Positions 21,363 to 34,515 of a DNA stretch of 64,000 nt are shown here, in pieces. The position numbers and the translations under genes were made by a program. Position 1 is the stretch's first letter, and each line of letters opens with the position of its first letter. Source of the stretch: Taeniopygia guttata. Taxonomy: Eukaryota > Chordata > Aves > Passeriformes > Estrildidae. The notes beneath the pieces were generated by a model. That model ran no database searches, was not told the origin of the DNA, and saw only the letters and a program-made list of their open reading frames with translations. The DNA lies in the NCBI RefSeq assembly GCF_048771995.1, contig NC_133063.1, positions 58,129,310-58,193,309 on the forward strand, written 5' to 3'.

Positions 21363-21396
21363 CGCCCCTCCCCGCCCCCGTCCCCCCCCTCCCCTT
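21363..21396 (-). promoter_or_regulatory. G-rich tract, possible G-quadruplex upstream of HTR1A
   Basis: The plus strand is a run of C blocks (cgcccctccccgcccccg, then eight C), so the receptor-sense strand carries at least four runs of four or more G separated by one or two bases. That fits the G-quadruplex rule and also MAZ and Sp1 sites. It is about 240 bases upstream of the TATA-like box. Confidence 0.5.
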
Positions 21397-22130
21397 CCGC
21401 GGTGGTCTCGCTGGGTCGCCATCGTCGGGTGGGCGCAGATGTCATTTCCCTTCGCCCCCTCCCGTTTGGAGCGACACCGCAGATAAATTCTCCACGACTC
21501 CCCCTCCTATCCCCCTCCCTTTACAAATCGCTTCCCAGCTCCGCGGCCGGCAGCGGCGGCTCTGGGCTGTTCCCGGACCAGCGCCGGGGCGGAGGGCAGA
21601 GGAGGGATGGGAAGAGGGCGTTCTGCGAGCAGGCGCTGCCGCTGCGGCGGGAGCAGCGCACAGCCGGGCTTGTCCGGGCTGGCGGCGGCGGGCGGGCGGC
21701 GCTGGAGGTGCCGATCGCCACCTGCAGGCAGGCGCCGGCCGCCCGAGGGCGCGGCTCCCGCGGGGCTCGGCGGGCACCGCCGGGACGGGACCGGCCTGGC
21801 CGTGGGGCTCGGCCCTGCCCGGCCGCCGCAGTGAGCTGCTGGGGGTGCCCGGGGAGCGGCACCGGCCGGGAGGGCGCAGGGAAGTGGGAGCGGGGCGGCT
21901 CTGGTGTGTCTCGGGAGGGACCCCTGTATAGCCCGACAGGGCTCCTGCTCAGCCGCTGATCAGTGCTGTAGCGATGGAAGCCCACTTGGTGATGGTGCAT
22001 GCCCTCGGCCCAACGCCCCGCCGGCGGGGGCTCCGCGCCGGTGCGCGGCTGCCGGCCCGGCCGCCCGCTTCCCCGTAGAACGAACGGCAGCATTGCTGCC
22101 CGGCCCTTCCGACGGGCGAATCACGGTACA

Positions 22131-23065
22131 GCGCACTAGAGAAACCGCTGTCTTCTCACGGCAGTAACAGCAGCGACAGCAACAAAAAGAAATGGTAAAA
22201 ATTACTAAAGAAATCCCAAACGAAAAAACGTTGTAGCTCGTAGTTCAGTCCAATAGGAGGGGAAATGCTGTGTCTGATAGTGAAATGAGAAACACACTAC
22301 TGAGAACAATCTTAAATAAAAGAGTGTTGGATTGGCATATCATAAGCAATTCAGTTATTATCCAGTAAACAGAACCAACAGTCACAAACCTGGGAAGAAT
22401 CTGCTATTTAAAAAAAAAAAAAAAATAGTAGTGATGTTTATAAGCTTCTATCTGTCCATGAAAGGCAAACAAAAGTTCTCCAACATAACTCTGTAACAGG
22501 TTTTCTACTGTCTTGCAGCTCAGTATTTTTAGTGCTCTTTCATTCTGCTCTGTAATTCTTCTATGTAAGCTCAGTAAATGTAAAAAGCCAAACAAGTAAT
22601 TGCCTAAAAGGAAGATTTTCTGATTCTGACTTGATCAAACTTGAAATGAGGTTGACAGAGTCTGCTTTGTACACCCTCAGATTTCCTTCATTTTCTCTCA
22701 GTTAACACTTCAATCTGAATTTGGAGCTTCAAAACATTTGGACAGATTCCGGCCAGTTCCTTTTTATGAGGGGTCAAGGCCAGATTTCTCTGCCCCTAGG
22801 CTTTCGATCCCCTCTGCAATGACCAAAGCATAGAGATTAGCTGGATTAGTAGATCAGAGCTGCACCCTTGCATGCCTTTTTTCTCAGCAGATCGCTGAGA
22901 CAAGATCTGTGCCCTAATGAATGAAGACTTAGTGCTGTTGAGACACAGACAAAATGTAATCGATATATAAGTATGCATTATGGCTTCATTATCAACACCT
23001 ATTTTCTTTTTAATATCCCCTCAAATGCATGGCATGGTTGACTTCTAAGCAACTACCTCTTTAAA
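22131..23065. other. Intergenic DNA, no gene seen
   Basis: GC content falls quickly past the HTR1A CpG island. No gene is recognised; an A14 run is at about 22411-22425. Confidence 0.5.
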
Positions 23066-23202
23066 GAATAAAATAAAATAAAATAAAATAAAATAAAATA
23101 AAATAAAATAAAATAAAATAAAATAAAATAAAATAAAATAAAATAATAAAATAAAATAAAATAAAATAAAATAAAATAAAATAAAATAAAATAAAATAAA
23201 AT
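23066..23202. repeat. (AAAAT)n pentanucleotide microsatellite
   Basis: About 27 units of AAAAT/AAATA, with one two-base-shortened unit near 23141-23150. The minus-strand 'Phe-Ile-Leu-Phe-Tyr' frame it produces is an artefact. Confidence 0.97.
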
Positions 23203-26200
23203 GGGAGGCAGGGAAATTTCACCCAACTTTCTTGGGTGACAAGTCATTAGCCTAATTAGATTATCTTGAAATTAGCATTTCAAAGCCACAGGGGAGGCAG
23301 GCTCTTGGGGAAACTGTTTCCAGAAATGTTTTGCGCTGACACGGCCAAGTGAAGTCAATCCCAGACACATTTTGGTGAGAAACCCAATGAGAAAAGGTTG
23401 ACAGGATCCTTTTTCAAATGAAATATTTTAAATAGGCTTTAATTTTTTATTTTTTTCAAGATTTGGAAGTAATTTCTTCAGAATTAAACTGAGAAGCAAT
23501 TTAGGCAACCGTGGATGAAGGGGAGGGAGTAGGAGGTGGAAGATGTAGAAGAAGGGAAAATTCACTCTTTTGATGTGAGAGTGTCTTTAATCCTACTAAG
23601 CATTTAAACACCAAAATTCCACTTAAACTTTTAAGTAACTAAATTATGTCCTAATATCTCTAGATAACCTAGGTAAAGTACCTAGGGAAATTCTTAAGGA
23701 AAATCATATCTTCATACAGTCCAACCTGACCTGAGAGTAAATGAAAACTTAACATGCACAGCCTTAAAAAGTCAAATTAAAACATTAATATTAGTCAGTT
23801 AAGATACAGCTGCAGCAAACAAGGTGGTCCTCAGTAAGTACAAAAAGAAAAAGCATTAACAATGGTGTCAAAACAGTCTTTTTTGAGCAATTTCATTCTA
23901 CACTTTTCAAGAGTAGAAAAGGAGAGGCTAGATATTTTTGATGGTCTCAGATTATGACTGTTTTATCTATTTGTCAAAGTAAAACTGAAATGCCACAAGT
24001 TGATCACAAGTTTTTGTTCCTGTGGTAGCTTATTACACTTTGGTTTGAAAAGGATATGAATCTTGGGTTTGTTTTTTTAACTTTTCACCATGATAAAATA
24101 CAGTATTTGTGATATTCCAGAAATTATATTCCAGTAATGCTTTCTAAATGAAAGGGTTAAGGAACTAGGGAGACAAGGGAATTAATTATTTCAGGTCACT
24201 GAAACTGATAGAGTGTGTATAGTTTTCTGTGAGAGAAGCTCAAACAGGTGAAAGGAAACATATGACTGAAGGCAACCTATAGTGCCTTCTTGAATTTTCT
24301 ATTTAGGCATCTTGTAAGTGTAGTCGAAAGGAATTCTTACTACTCCACAGAGCTCAAAAGTCCTTCTGAGAGACAGCTGTAACTTTGAAATACAGAGAAG
24401 CAAACAAGAACTTTGTGTCTTAAGTGGCAGTATCATTGAAACACATCCTCTTCACACAAGGACATGCATTTCACTGTAAGATCCACTTCAGGATGTCTCG
24501 CACATTTCATAAAGCACCAAATATTTCACAGGAGTTTAAAAAATTTAGGCTTTCTCCTGTAAAAAAAATATATATATTAGAAGGTGACTGAAAATCTAAA
24601 GGCCAAAGCTCGTGTCTTACCTACATAGCTCTCAGCCAAACTATTCTGGATCAAAATGAGTCCAGATTTGGTAAATTGTTTAGTCCTGACGTTGTGGACA
24701 AGATGAATCAGCTAGGAAACTAAGTCACTTTTGTTACCCGTAGTATAACTATCCTGTGTCCTATCTCTGGATAGTTTGTGAAATCCTGGATATTCAAGCT
24801 CATACTTCTGAACAGGATAAAAAATTAATGAATCCTACAATTAGTCTAATCAGAGTAAATACACTACAAAACCTGTACAATAACACATCAAGGAAGCATA
24901 AATTTTCAACTTCTTTATCACCTTTGTGCTATTTTAATATTTTTTCCTCTTTTAGAGTGAGAAAGTAGTCCAGATAATTGTCTACAAAGCCCTTTCCAGC
25001 CAGCCAAGAGCTGGCAACTTTTGGCCCACTAGGAGCTGTGCAGCAGTGAGACATTCCTGTGGTCCTGCAAGAATCATCTGGGGTCTAACCGAGTCTACAG
25101 CATGAGCGCATCACTCAGCTTCAGCCCTGAGTTAAGTGCTGCAAAGTACTGAGATATCTCTCAAGCTGCTCCTTAACACTCCCAGTTCTGCAAACACAGA
25201 ACAGTGGCACCCAAGGTCAGGCCTGGAAAGATCTGCTAGCTCATGGCAGACATGTCTGAGCAGCAGCGCTGCTTCATAGCTCTGAGATGCCTCGAGGATG
25301 GTACAGCTGGGTTCACATGCTGCAATTTCAGCTTCAGGTGGCTCTGCATCAAAGTCACTCAGATTTCTGTTCCTTCTTTATTGCATACTTAGAACCAGAT
25401 CAGTAATCTGGGCCTGTCAACCTGGAGGAATAATCTGTAAGAAGAAGGAATAACTACCATCTCAGAATGCTGAAATATCTGTCTATTTTCTTCTCCTGTG
25501 GTATTGACCATATTTTCCATTGCTTCAGATATCCCACATGACACTGTCATAATAGAAAACAGGGGGCTGATGATAAGTTCCTGTGTCGTATTCTCTTTCC
25601 ATTCAGCTGCCTTACCACAGCTCTTATGGCCATTATTTTTATTAGGCAGACACTAATTATTTATAACAGACGCACATATTTATTTGGTACTTTTGCCTTT
25701 CTCTGCCAAGAGCTTACAGTAGTAACTAAAATTACAGCATAACTCAGCAAAAGGGGATAATCCATTTCACCTAGCCCTCGCAGAAGTAATAGAAGGTAAA
25801 CATTTAATCTAAAATGAGTGTTATGTATATTCAAGCAATATCACTGAAGTGAAAAAGTTACTAGAGATGCCTTCTGTCTGAATCATTGGACAACTTTTAT
25901 GCAAGTCCAGAAGTATAAGATCAATTTTAGAAGATATTTGCTTTCATATTCTCCCTCTGTAAAGTAAAGAGACTTTCAAGCATGTTTGGTTTAATGTAAA
26001 TTTTCATAAGTTTATCGAGACTTCTCAGAATTTTGACATTCTGTAAAAGCTTGAATTTAGGCTAAATTTTCTTTGTTGCCCCTTCTGTAGCACAGTGCAC
26101 CTATGATGAAGGAAGATCTGTGAGAATGTCTTTTGACCATTTGTGCACATTCTTGATAGTAAAGCTGCTAAGAATGAATTTGACTTCAGAGGAACACTGG

Positions 26201-29200
26201 GAGAATCCACTTAGTCATCTCTAATCATGCTGTGGGGAACAGAGCAATGTTCCAGCTCTGCTGAGGTTTGTATCAGCACACCCGTGTTAGAGACAAGGGG
26301 CAGCAATGCACAGAACTGGTGCATTAAAAGCTGGTTAAGAATCACCTGTGTGGTGCAATGCAGTCCCAAGAATCCAGAATGATGCCTGAATGGTTGTTTT
26401 TTTTTTTTAAACTCTGTTCTAATATTTGCGATCTAGTTAAAAATACTGTCACAATTCACATATTCTCAATGTTCGCAAAATAAATCAACTTAATAACATC
26501 CGATGTTCAATTCTAAAATTGCTGACTAACACTGAGGAACTTCTTGGTTAAATCTGGCTTTTCCTTTTAGCTAATTAAGATTATTTATTGCATTTACTTA
26601 ATATTCACATTCATCTTACAGCAAAATACATTACTAGCTTAAACTATTTGCAGAAAATACATACCCACTTACAGGAGTGTTCTAGATCCTAGGCAATTTT
26701 CACGGGTTTTATACAACATTTGCATAATTGTTTAAACAAGTAGTGCCAATATATTCCAAGCTTTGTAATAATTTCTAGTTTTTCTCTCATTTGTGACTTT
26801 ATTTATAGATACATTTTAGCAGACATGCTGAAATTTTTTTTTGTTGTTTGTTATCCTTACCCCATGCCCTCCCTCCAAAAAAGACTAGCTTCTAAATGAG
26901 AAGGAATTCAATACAATTAACATTAAAGGATTTTCAAGTGAACTTTAGTGAAATATTTATGCTCTAAAGAATTTTAATGTAAAGATAATTTCTGCCATTT
27001 TTATATATGTATAGTTTATCTTTTCAGAGGAAACAAAAAAATTATTCTATAAGAACAATAAATTATGAAAAAACATCTCTAACTATACCTCTACAGGCCT
27101 CATCTTTAACTATCAAGACAATCTAAATGCATTTATCAGTATTTTAACTAAGTTAAGGTATATGAATCTTACAATTGAGTTAGAAGTGTAACAACTGATG
27201 ACTTCTTCTGCTCTTATCATGTCAGAACTTCAATGCTACATTAGATTAAAAGTAAATTACGTAGCATCATCTCCTTATCAGCAAAGACAGAAGCTAAAAT
27301 TTCAAAATTTATAAAGGATATAAACTCTCCAATTTTATCACACTGGCTGGAGCTCAACAGTAGTGCCTGCAGTTCATGAGAATTTAAAAAAATACATGTT
27401 ATTATAATTTCATTTCAATTTTCTCACATTGAAATTGATATACTACTATTTTTTTAAAAATACAACTTTTGGAATAAAGCAGGGCTGCTGTGCAGACAAT
27501 AAATGTCTAGTCTTTCCAAACTAACTTTATCCTTTCAAATGAAAAACAATTTGCTTTATCTACACAGAGATGAATCACATGGAGTTAGAGAGGCCCACAC
27601 AGACTGTGACGTTGACAAAGGCCATGAGGATATTGTCTTTGCTGATCTATTAATCTCCTTTATCTAGGGCATTAGTTGGCACCATACTAGTAAACCATCA
27701 TAGATTCCAAAGAATCTGGGGCCTGTCAAGGAGAAAAGTTGTGGGATTTTTGCTGGAAGAAAATGTTTTCTTGAGGAATTATTCAGCTGCCAATGCCTTA
27801 TTTTTCTATGAGTTTTCCTGTTGCAACCTCCGTGCCATGCACAAATGCTAGTCCTTGTGGCAGCTGTGTACAGCTGTACAGAGTGTACAGCCAGGGACAG
27901 CGCAAGGCAGAAATGCCCCCTCAGCAGCATCCTCTACCTGCGGGCAGTTTATAAGGATTCATTCATCGTCTCTGCTTAACTTTTAAACACCCTGCTAAGC
28001 AGTGGGCTTCAGGTTAAGTTAATCACCCAGTGTTCCTATGTAACAAATGGATTCCAGTGACCCACAAAAACCAGACCCACAAAAGTTGATGCCTTGAGCA
28101 TGCGCCCCTTAATCTTTCCATGATCAAGTATTAAGAAGAGTGTTTTTCAGTCTGCTCTTACCAAAGCAGCCCAGCTACCTAATTCCATCAGCAGAGAATC
28201 TTTTTTTCCCTCAGGAAATTGCTGTCTATTTTCAAACAGTTTTAAAAATCCTGGCGCTTTGGGTATAGAGTGATGAAAGGCAGCACTACCACCCTGTCTT
28301 GGTTGCGTTTGTATGGGATTAAACCAGTTCAGAATAAACCTGCCTGACATAGCTCAGTCTGTGAATCCAGACCAATCTTAGATGTGTCCTCAGTGTTGCT
28401 AGGAAACAATCAGTTCTATGTATTCATCACAGCAACAATGTGGGCCCTCTTAGTTGACCAGGGAAGCAAACAGTGAGGAAGGCCAGAATACCAATGAGTA
28501 GCTCAGGCCGCTGTCCCCAACCTCATTTCCAGTGTATTCACCAGATAGCCTTAAAGGAGATCAGCGAAGGAAACCATACAAATCGGGCAAATAGGTATTT
28601 TGGCTAATCATGGCACTTGAAAGCACAGAGAGAGTAGCACATTATATAACCTAGTGAGTGAGTTTGCTATCAAGATAAGCCATGCAGATCCTTTCTGCTA
28701 CAATGGAGCAAAGCTCATGAAGCTATACTGAAGTGAGATCTGATCTTAAAACTAGCTCAAGAGTATGGGAGGTTTCATGCTATATCCTGGGTGCTGATAC
28801 TGTTCTTTGATGACATTAAGTCTTCCCCAATGTTTTTGGGTTGGCTTTTTTCCCTCCCCCTCTCTGGTCTCCTATCCCATTAATCACTCTTTATAAATTC
28901 CTAAGCTCTAAGCAAAATTTCTGTTCTCTCAGGACCTCTGTCACACGTACTACAGATAATTCAGCATTCCCTTCCTAGTTGAGTCATCTGAACTCCCTCT
29001 TCACAGTTTCTGTCGTCACTCAGTTAAGTTCAAAATAAGTTAAAACTAATTGTTTATTTTAGCCTGAGATCACCTAATTAGGGGTCCCTTGGTTTTAATC
29101 TCACCTGAGCAGATGAGATCAGATTTTGAGGCACTCAAAACCCTCTGAAAGGTGCATTACAACTGTGCAATTGTAGTGCAATATCCTGCTAAAACTTCTA

Positions 29201-30239
29201 GGAATCTTCATCTACAAGCCAGCTTTTTGAGATGTAAAAGCTTGCCCATAGGCACATATTGCAATGAACTCAGTTGTAAAGCTAGCAGCTTGTTAATTTG
29301 ATTATAGGCTGTCTCCAATCACTTACATGAAGAAATCATCACTGTAGCACCGGTAGCTTTGCCACTATTAAAACTAACAAAAACAAAAACAAGAACAAAA
29401 ATAAAAACAAGGAAAAGAAACAACTGAACACAAGATGTTAAGAAAATTGTAATAAACCAGACCCTTCCTCTCCATTCTCTTCAATAATTTTCTCTTAATG
29501 ACTGTTCATACAAAAGAGTCACGATATGTTTTATGCATCCAGTACATCATGTATCCCTCAAGGTTCATCACAGTTTTTCTTGATAAGACAAATTTTATGT
29601 TAGTCATGAAAGGCTAGACAAGCTTTTTTAAACTTGCAGTCTGGTGCAATACACAATTGCATTACTGTAAAGAAGAGTAAAATTATGTCCCTGAGAGGAG
29701 CAATTAATTTATATCTTTCCATTTCTCCAGAGGGGAGAGTAAATGCAGGTTTTACCTGTTTCTGTACATCTCCTAAAAAAAAAAAAAAAGGAATGTGGAG
29801 AAAGCCTCTTTATTTCTTCTTTATTTCTTCCCCTGTGGGGCATTCCATTTTTCCCCACTCAACATTAATTATGGAGACTAAGAAAAAACATAGTTTATTC
29901 ATTAACTGTACAAAGTTATTCTTAGATTTTTCTAAAGACAACTCCATGAAAATTACCACTGGAGCCACATATCTACTGCTTACTTTCTATCCGTCCTCTT
30001 CTACACTATATTCCATTTTGTGTCTTAAATCTTGTATGTTCATTTAGAGGTTTATGTTTTAAGTGTGGTTGCATCCTCCTCTGTGCTGATTTCTCTAATG
30101 GAAATGTAGTGGGATGGCTCTCATGACTGGATTCCTGCAGCAGGTGACTATAATCTCTTTAGAAGAGACAAGCGAAGCAAGGGAAGTGGAGGGAGTCCTT
30201 TGGTTGTATTGATATTGGTGATGATGAAGACAACAGCTG
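23203..30239. other. Seven-kilobase gene desert, no gene seen
   Basis: Mostly AT-rich unique-looking DNA. The piece at about 24,970-25,430 is less AT-rich and of unknown origin. A (AAAAAC)n-like A-rich tract lies at about 29371-29420. No open frame has coding character or a recognisable relative. Confidence 0.55.
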
Positions 30240-31445
30240 AGAGCCTCTGGGTGAAGACTGAGGAAGGTCAGTAGGGCACAGGTCTGCAGGTACTCTGTTA
30301 CAGACCAGCCAGCTGGGGAGAACGGGCACATGGGACATTCTGCAAGCAGCTGCCAGGACAGCCACCAGCCCTTGTACACATGGGGGACATCAGCGTGCCA
30401 GATGTCTGCTGGAAATGCAACAAAGCAGAGAGGAAGCATCCAGGAAGTTCTTGGAGTGTGTGGAAGAGAACATCCTTATACAACTGGAAAATGAGCCTAC
30501 CAGAGGAGGTGCTCCTCTGGACCTGCTGTTTGTGAACAGAGGAAGATGGGTAATGTGCTGCTCAGTGGTTATCAGGAGCAATAGAAATGTTGGAGGTTTC
30601 AATATCGGTTGAAAGAAAGAGGGGCACCTTCCTCCTTGGATTTCCAGTGGGCAGACTTTGACCTGTTTAGGAGATTGACTGACAGAGTCCCATGGGACTC
30701 AGTCCTGGAAGGCAAAGGAGTTCAGGAAGGCTAATGTATTTTAAAAAGGAATTGTGACATATTCAGGAGCAGTCTGTCTCAAGGTGTAGGAAGACAAGTT
30801 ACCGGGGGAAAAGAGCAGCCTGACTGAGCAGAGAGCTTAGGCGGGAACCTGGGGAAAAAAGAGAATCTCTTGACTCTAGAAGGAAGGTCAGGTGACCTGG
30901 GACAACTACAAGGATGTCACGAGGTCATGTAGGGAAAAGATTAGAGGGGACAAAGTCCAACTGCAACTTGATTTGGCTACTATACTTAAAAATAAAAATG
31001 GTTTCTATAAATACATGGTTGACTAAAGGAGACTCAAAGAGTGTCTCCATCATTTGCTGAATGGCTAAGAGAGCTAGGTTTGTTTAGTCTCAGGAAGAGG
31101 AGGTTCAGGGGGGACCTCACTGCTAAAATTCCCTGAAAGGAAGGTGTAGCCACGTAGGGTCTGCTCTCTCCTACACTGCCTGCAGTGAGAGGTCCAAAGG
31201 ATGAGACAGGGGAGATTCAGATTAGGTATTACAAAATACTTTTTCACTGTTAGGGTGGTCAGGCATTGGAATAGGTTTCCCAGGGAGACGGTGGAGTCAC
31301 CATCTTTGGAGTTAAGAGGCATCTGGATCTGCTGCTGGGCAATATGGTTTAGTGATTTAGAGGTATCAGTGGTGGTGCTGAGCAGACAGTTGGACATGAT
31401 AGATCTTAGAGGTCTCTTCCAGCCTTGATGTTTCTATGCTTCTAT
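30240..31445 (+). mobile_element. CR1-type LINE with ORF2 coding remnant and 3' end
   Basis: This is the longest CR1 piece in the window. The frame starting at 30415 encodes EPTRGGAPLDLLF from 30493, the conserved end of the CR1 endonuclease domain. The reading frame breaks by 30,612. The middle (about 30,620-31,060) is decayed, and the 3' end from about 31,060 has the usual CR1 block (aggaagaggaggttcaggg, ggtggagtcaccatctttgg) ending ttctatgcttctataattct at about 31,440. An internal deletion is likely because the reverse-transcriptase region is much too short. It is broken in several frames. Confidence 0.8.
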
Positions 31446-34094
31446 AATTCTACCAGGTCATTCACTACGTGGTAGGTAAGCAAGTAAGGTTCAAAAAGTG
31501 ATAAATGCCTGTCCTTCCTTTCTATCACCAGGAGTCCTTTCTTTTAAGACTCCTAGGATCCAAACATCATTTGCTCCCCAGCACTGGAATGTAAAAAGTC
31601 AAGTAGGTTGTATAGAAATTACTGCAGTGGGGAGAAGCTCCAGTCCTTGAGACAAATGATGGTTGAGTGACCACAAATTTGAGTTCAACAGGAAGGCATA
31701 AGCCCCCATTGGGCAATTATTCACTATAGACCTACTGGAGAAATTCTGAGAGATTTTTCAGTCCCCTACAGTTAATGATTAATGTATATTCAAAAACAAG
31801 ACATAATTTTTTCATATATTTTTCTATACATTTTTTTATCTTAATGTAACTAAGGTCATTGAAACTTCAGGTTTAAAAAGAAAGGATATTTTGATCTTGG
31901 CCCTTTTTTAAGTATTTGGCAAAGTTTGAACAGTTTAATTATATATTGTGTAAAGGATTATAAATTAGTTTTTACATTTTTAATAGAAAGCCTTCTATTT
32001 GTACACTAAGAAAAGCCTAGAAATAACTTCTATCTGGATTTTATCTCTCTCATATTTCTCTGTTGTGATTCTTCAAACATTGTCTCATTAGAAAAAAAAC
32101 TGTAAAGTTCTTTTTCCCGAGAGGTTTCACTTTGATAAATGTGAAATATTCACCTACTGTTTCCATTAACAAATTCAAAAGAGCCTTATCAGTAGCTACT
32201 TCTATAAAGAGCTTTTCTCTCTCCTTGAGCTACCTTAGTCAGTGAAGGTAGTTTGGAGCAAACTTTTATTTCTGTACAGTATTTGGTTTCTCTTGCACCC
32301 ATCTTTTTGGTGGTTAGGTAAAGAAATCTATTTCAAGCCTTTTCAATAAGTAGTAGCACTGGCCAGATTTTCAACTGAGAGGGAAGATGGGAATTCATAT
32401 CAATATTTAAATTTAAAAGTTCAGAAAAATGGTCCTGGATTAAGAACAGTGAAATTTATTTGGAATAAATCTAACTATTAAGAGGTTTGAGTTTGGTTTC
32501 CTAGCTACTGTAAATCAGGATAGTTAAATCAAAATGTAAGGGCCACAAATTATAACAAACTTGAGAACACAGTAGGATTCAATGGAGTCTGTGACAGCTA
32601 AAATTCAATATCCTCAGTCACATAGACACAGATAACAATGTAGCACTCACCGCTGTTGAAGCTGGTCAGTAAGCGTAGGATGAAGATCTTGGCTGCTCTA
32701 CGTGTTAACCCATTGTTCCACATTTAAGTTGGTTGAATGGAAGAAAGAGGGTAGAGTGAAAAAAGTTGTTGAATTGTTTCTTGATTACTCTCTACCACAA
32801 TAATAGTGTATCTTTTTCATCTAATTAAGCATGTTCCACCTTTCTTAATGAGACGCAAATGAAGGGAATAGCACCAGATGCAAGATACTAAGTGCAAAAG
32901 TGTCATTCCTTTAAAGCAGATGTAGTGTAAAAATGCATATATCCAAGACCAATAAAATCCAATGCATATATATCCAAGACCAGCTGCATACTGTTCTATG
33001 AGACAATCATGGTTTATTTCTCCATGATGCCTGTACCCCTGAAGGCATCACTATTCACCCACAGGATACACATTCCTGACTTTGGGCATATACCAGTTTT
33101 TACTGTAATGTTTACCATGTCATTCTGATGATATTTTAACCAATAAAATATGCTCACTCTATAATTCTTGTGACCTATGTAAAAATCTGTTTGCCTGCTG
33201 TTTTGGGGACCATTGTAATGAAAGCCACCTCAAAAGGAGTTCTGGTTATGATATGTACATGCTACTTTTTCTAACTTATTTTTCCATTTTTTATTTGTCC
33301 TCTGTTGAGATTCACTGAAAGCAAATCTTTATTAGTTTAATTATTCTATATTAGACTACTGTTTTCCTTGATACCTGAGGTGGATCTTACAATTTCTCAT
33401 AGGATGATGCTCACAGAATGACCACAACAGGAATGTAGTTAGTCGTAACTTAAAACAACTTGTGCTTCAGGGGAAACTAGCACTGATTTTAGTGTAAGTT
33501 CTACAGCTGTAAGGGCAACAGGTTTATCAAGTGTATATGGAAAGCTTCTCAATACAGTTTTTCTTCAGCACTACATTAAAATAAAGATTGAGGTAAGCAA
33601 AAATCAATTAATAAATGGATTCTTGGAATAAGACTCTTCATCAAACAACAAATTATTTTCTTCTGTTCTCAGCTGTTGTTTATTTCACCCAGAGAGCTGA
33701 GTATGCTGGTTTTGCAAAGTATTTTAACCACATATGTAATACTCATAAAATATAGAACATAGATCTGCTTGCATGGATATGTCCCTCTGATATATATAGG
33801 TAAACCAGCTTCCCCAAACATATTCAAAATTCAGACAGAAGCAATAGGTTAAGCTCTGATCATTTAGAAAACAAGATGGTTTTGCACTGAAGGTCATTGC
33901 ATTGTCTTAAGTGAGGACAGGCTTTTTCAACATTTTATATTCGTGTTTATCATTGCTAGGTGACACGAACTTATTCCTCATTTCTTAAATAGATAAGAAT
34001 AGTAAAAGAAGTATAAAGCCAGAATTTCTCTCTCTAATTTTCTCAAACCGAAAGTATTTTAATTTCTGTAAATAAATAAATAAATATTTATTAG
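31446..34094. other. Intergenic AT-rich DNA, no gene seen
   Basis: No gene or recognised repeat. A short (AAAT)n tract at about 34071-34084 lies right beside the next CR1 copy. Confidence 0.55.
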
Positions 34095-34515
34095 TCCACA
34101 GGGAGAGTTATTCACAAGCAGGATCAACTTCTGTAGACAAGGATGCTCAGAGTCTTATCCAGCTTTGCCTCCAGCACTTCTGAGAGATGGGCATTCACAA
34201 TTTCTCCAAGCAACCTGTTCCAGTGCCTCACCACACTTTTGGTAATGAATTTTTTCCTAATATCCAACTGAAATCTACCCTTCGTTAGCTTAAGCCATTC
34301 CCCTTTATCCTATCACTTCTTGCATTTTTAAAAAAGTCTCTTCCCATCTCTCTTTTCAGTACTGGAGGGTGCTACAAGGTCCCACCAGAGCTTTCTCTTC
34401 TCCAGGCTGAACAACTCCAGCTGCCTCAGACTGTCTTCACAGGAGAAGCGTCCCAGCCCTCTGATCAATTCTGGACTTCTCTGGACTGGCTCCAACAGGT
34501 CCACATCTCACAGTC
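34095..34515 (-). mobile_element. CR1-type LINE, minus strand, 3' portion
   Basis: Reverse-complement CR1 3' UTR and end of ORF2: cacagggagagttattcaca, aagcaacctgttccagtgcc, ccattcccctttatcctatc, and ctcttctccaggctgaacaac. The 3' tail lies to the left. Confidence 0.9.

Larger units (their letters stand above)
19420..22130. promoter_or_regulatory. CpG island covering HTR1A coding region and promoter
   Basis: GC-rich, CpG-dense DNA extends over the end of the 3' region, the whole receptor reading frame, the 5' leader and about 1 kb upstream. Poly-C/CCT tracts on the plus strand (G-rich on the coding strand) and GGGCGG-type Sp1-like sites occur throughout. Single-exon receptor genes in GC-rich domains are common. 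The many alternative frames within it are shadows. Confidence 0.85.

Noticed and set aside
20934-22093. Several frames of 100-330 residues in the HTR1A upstream region
   Set aside because: They sit in the GC-rich promoter on both strands, and the composition is Pro/Arg/Ser-rich with no known domain.
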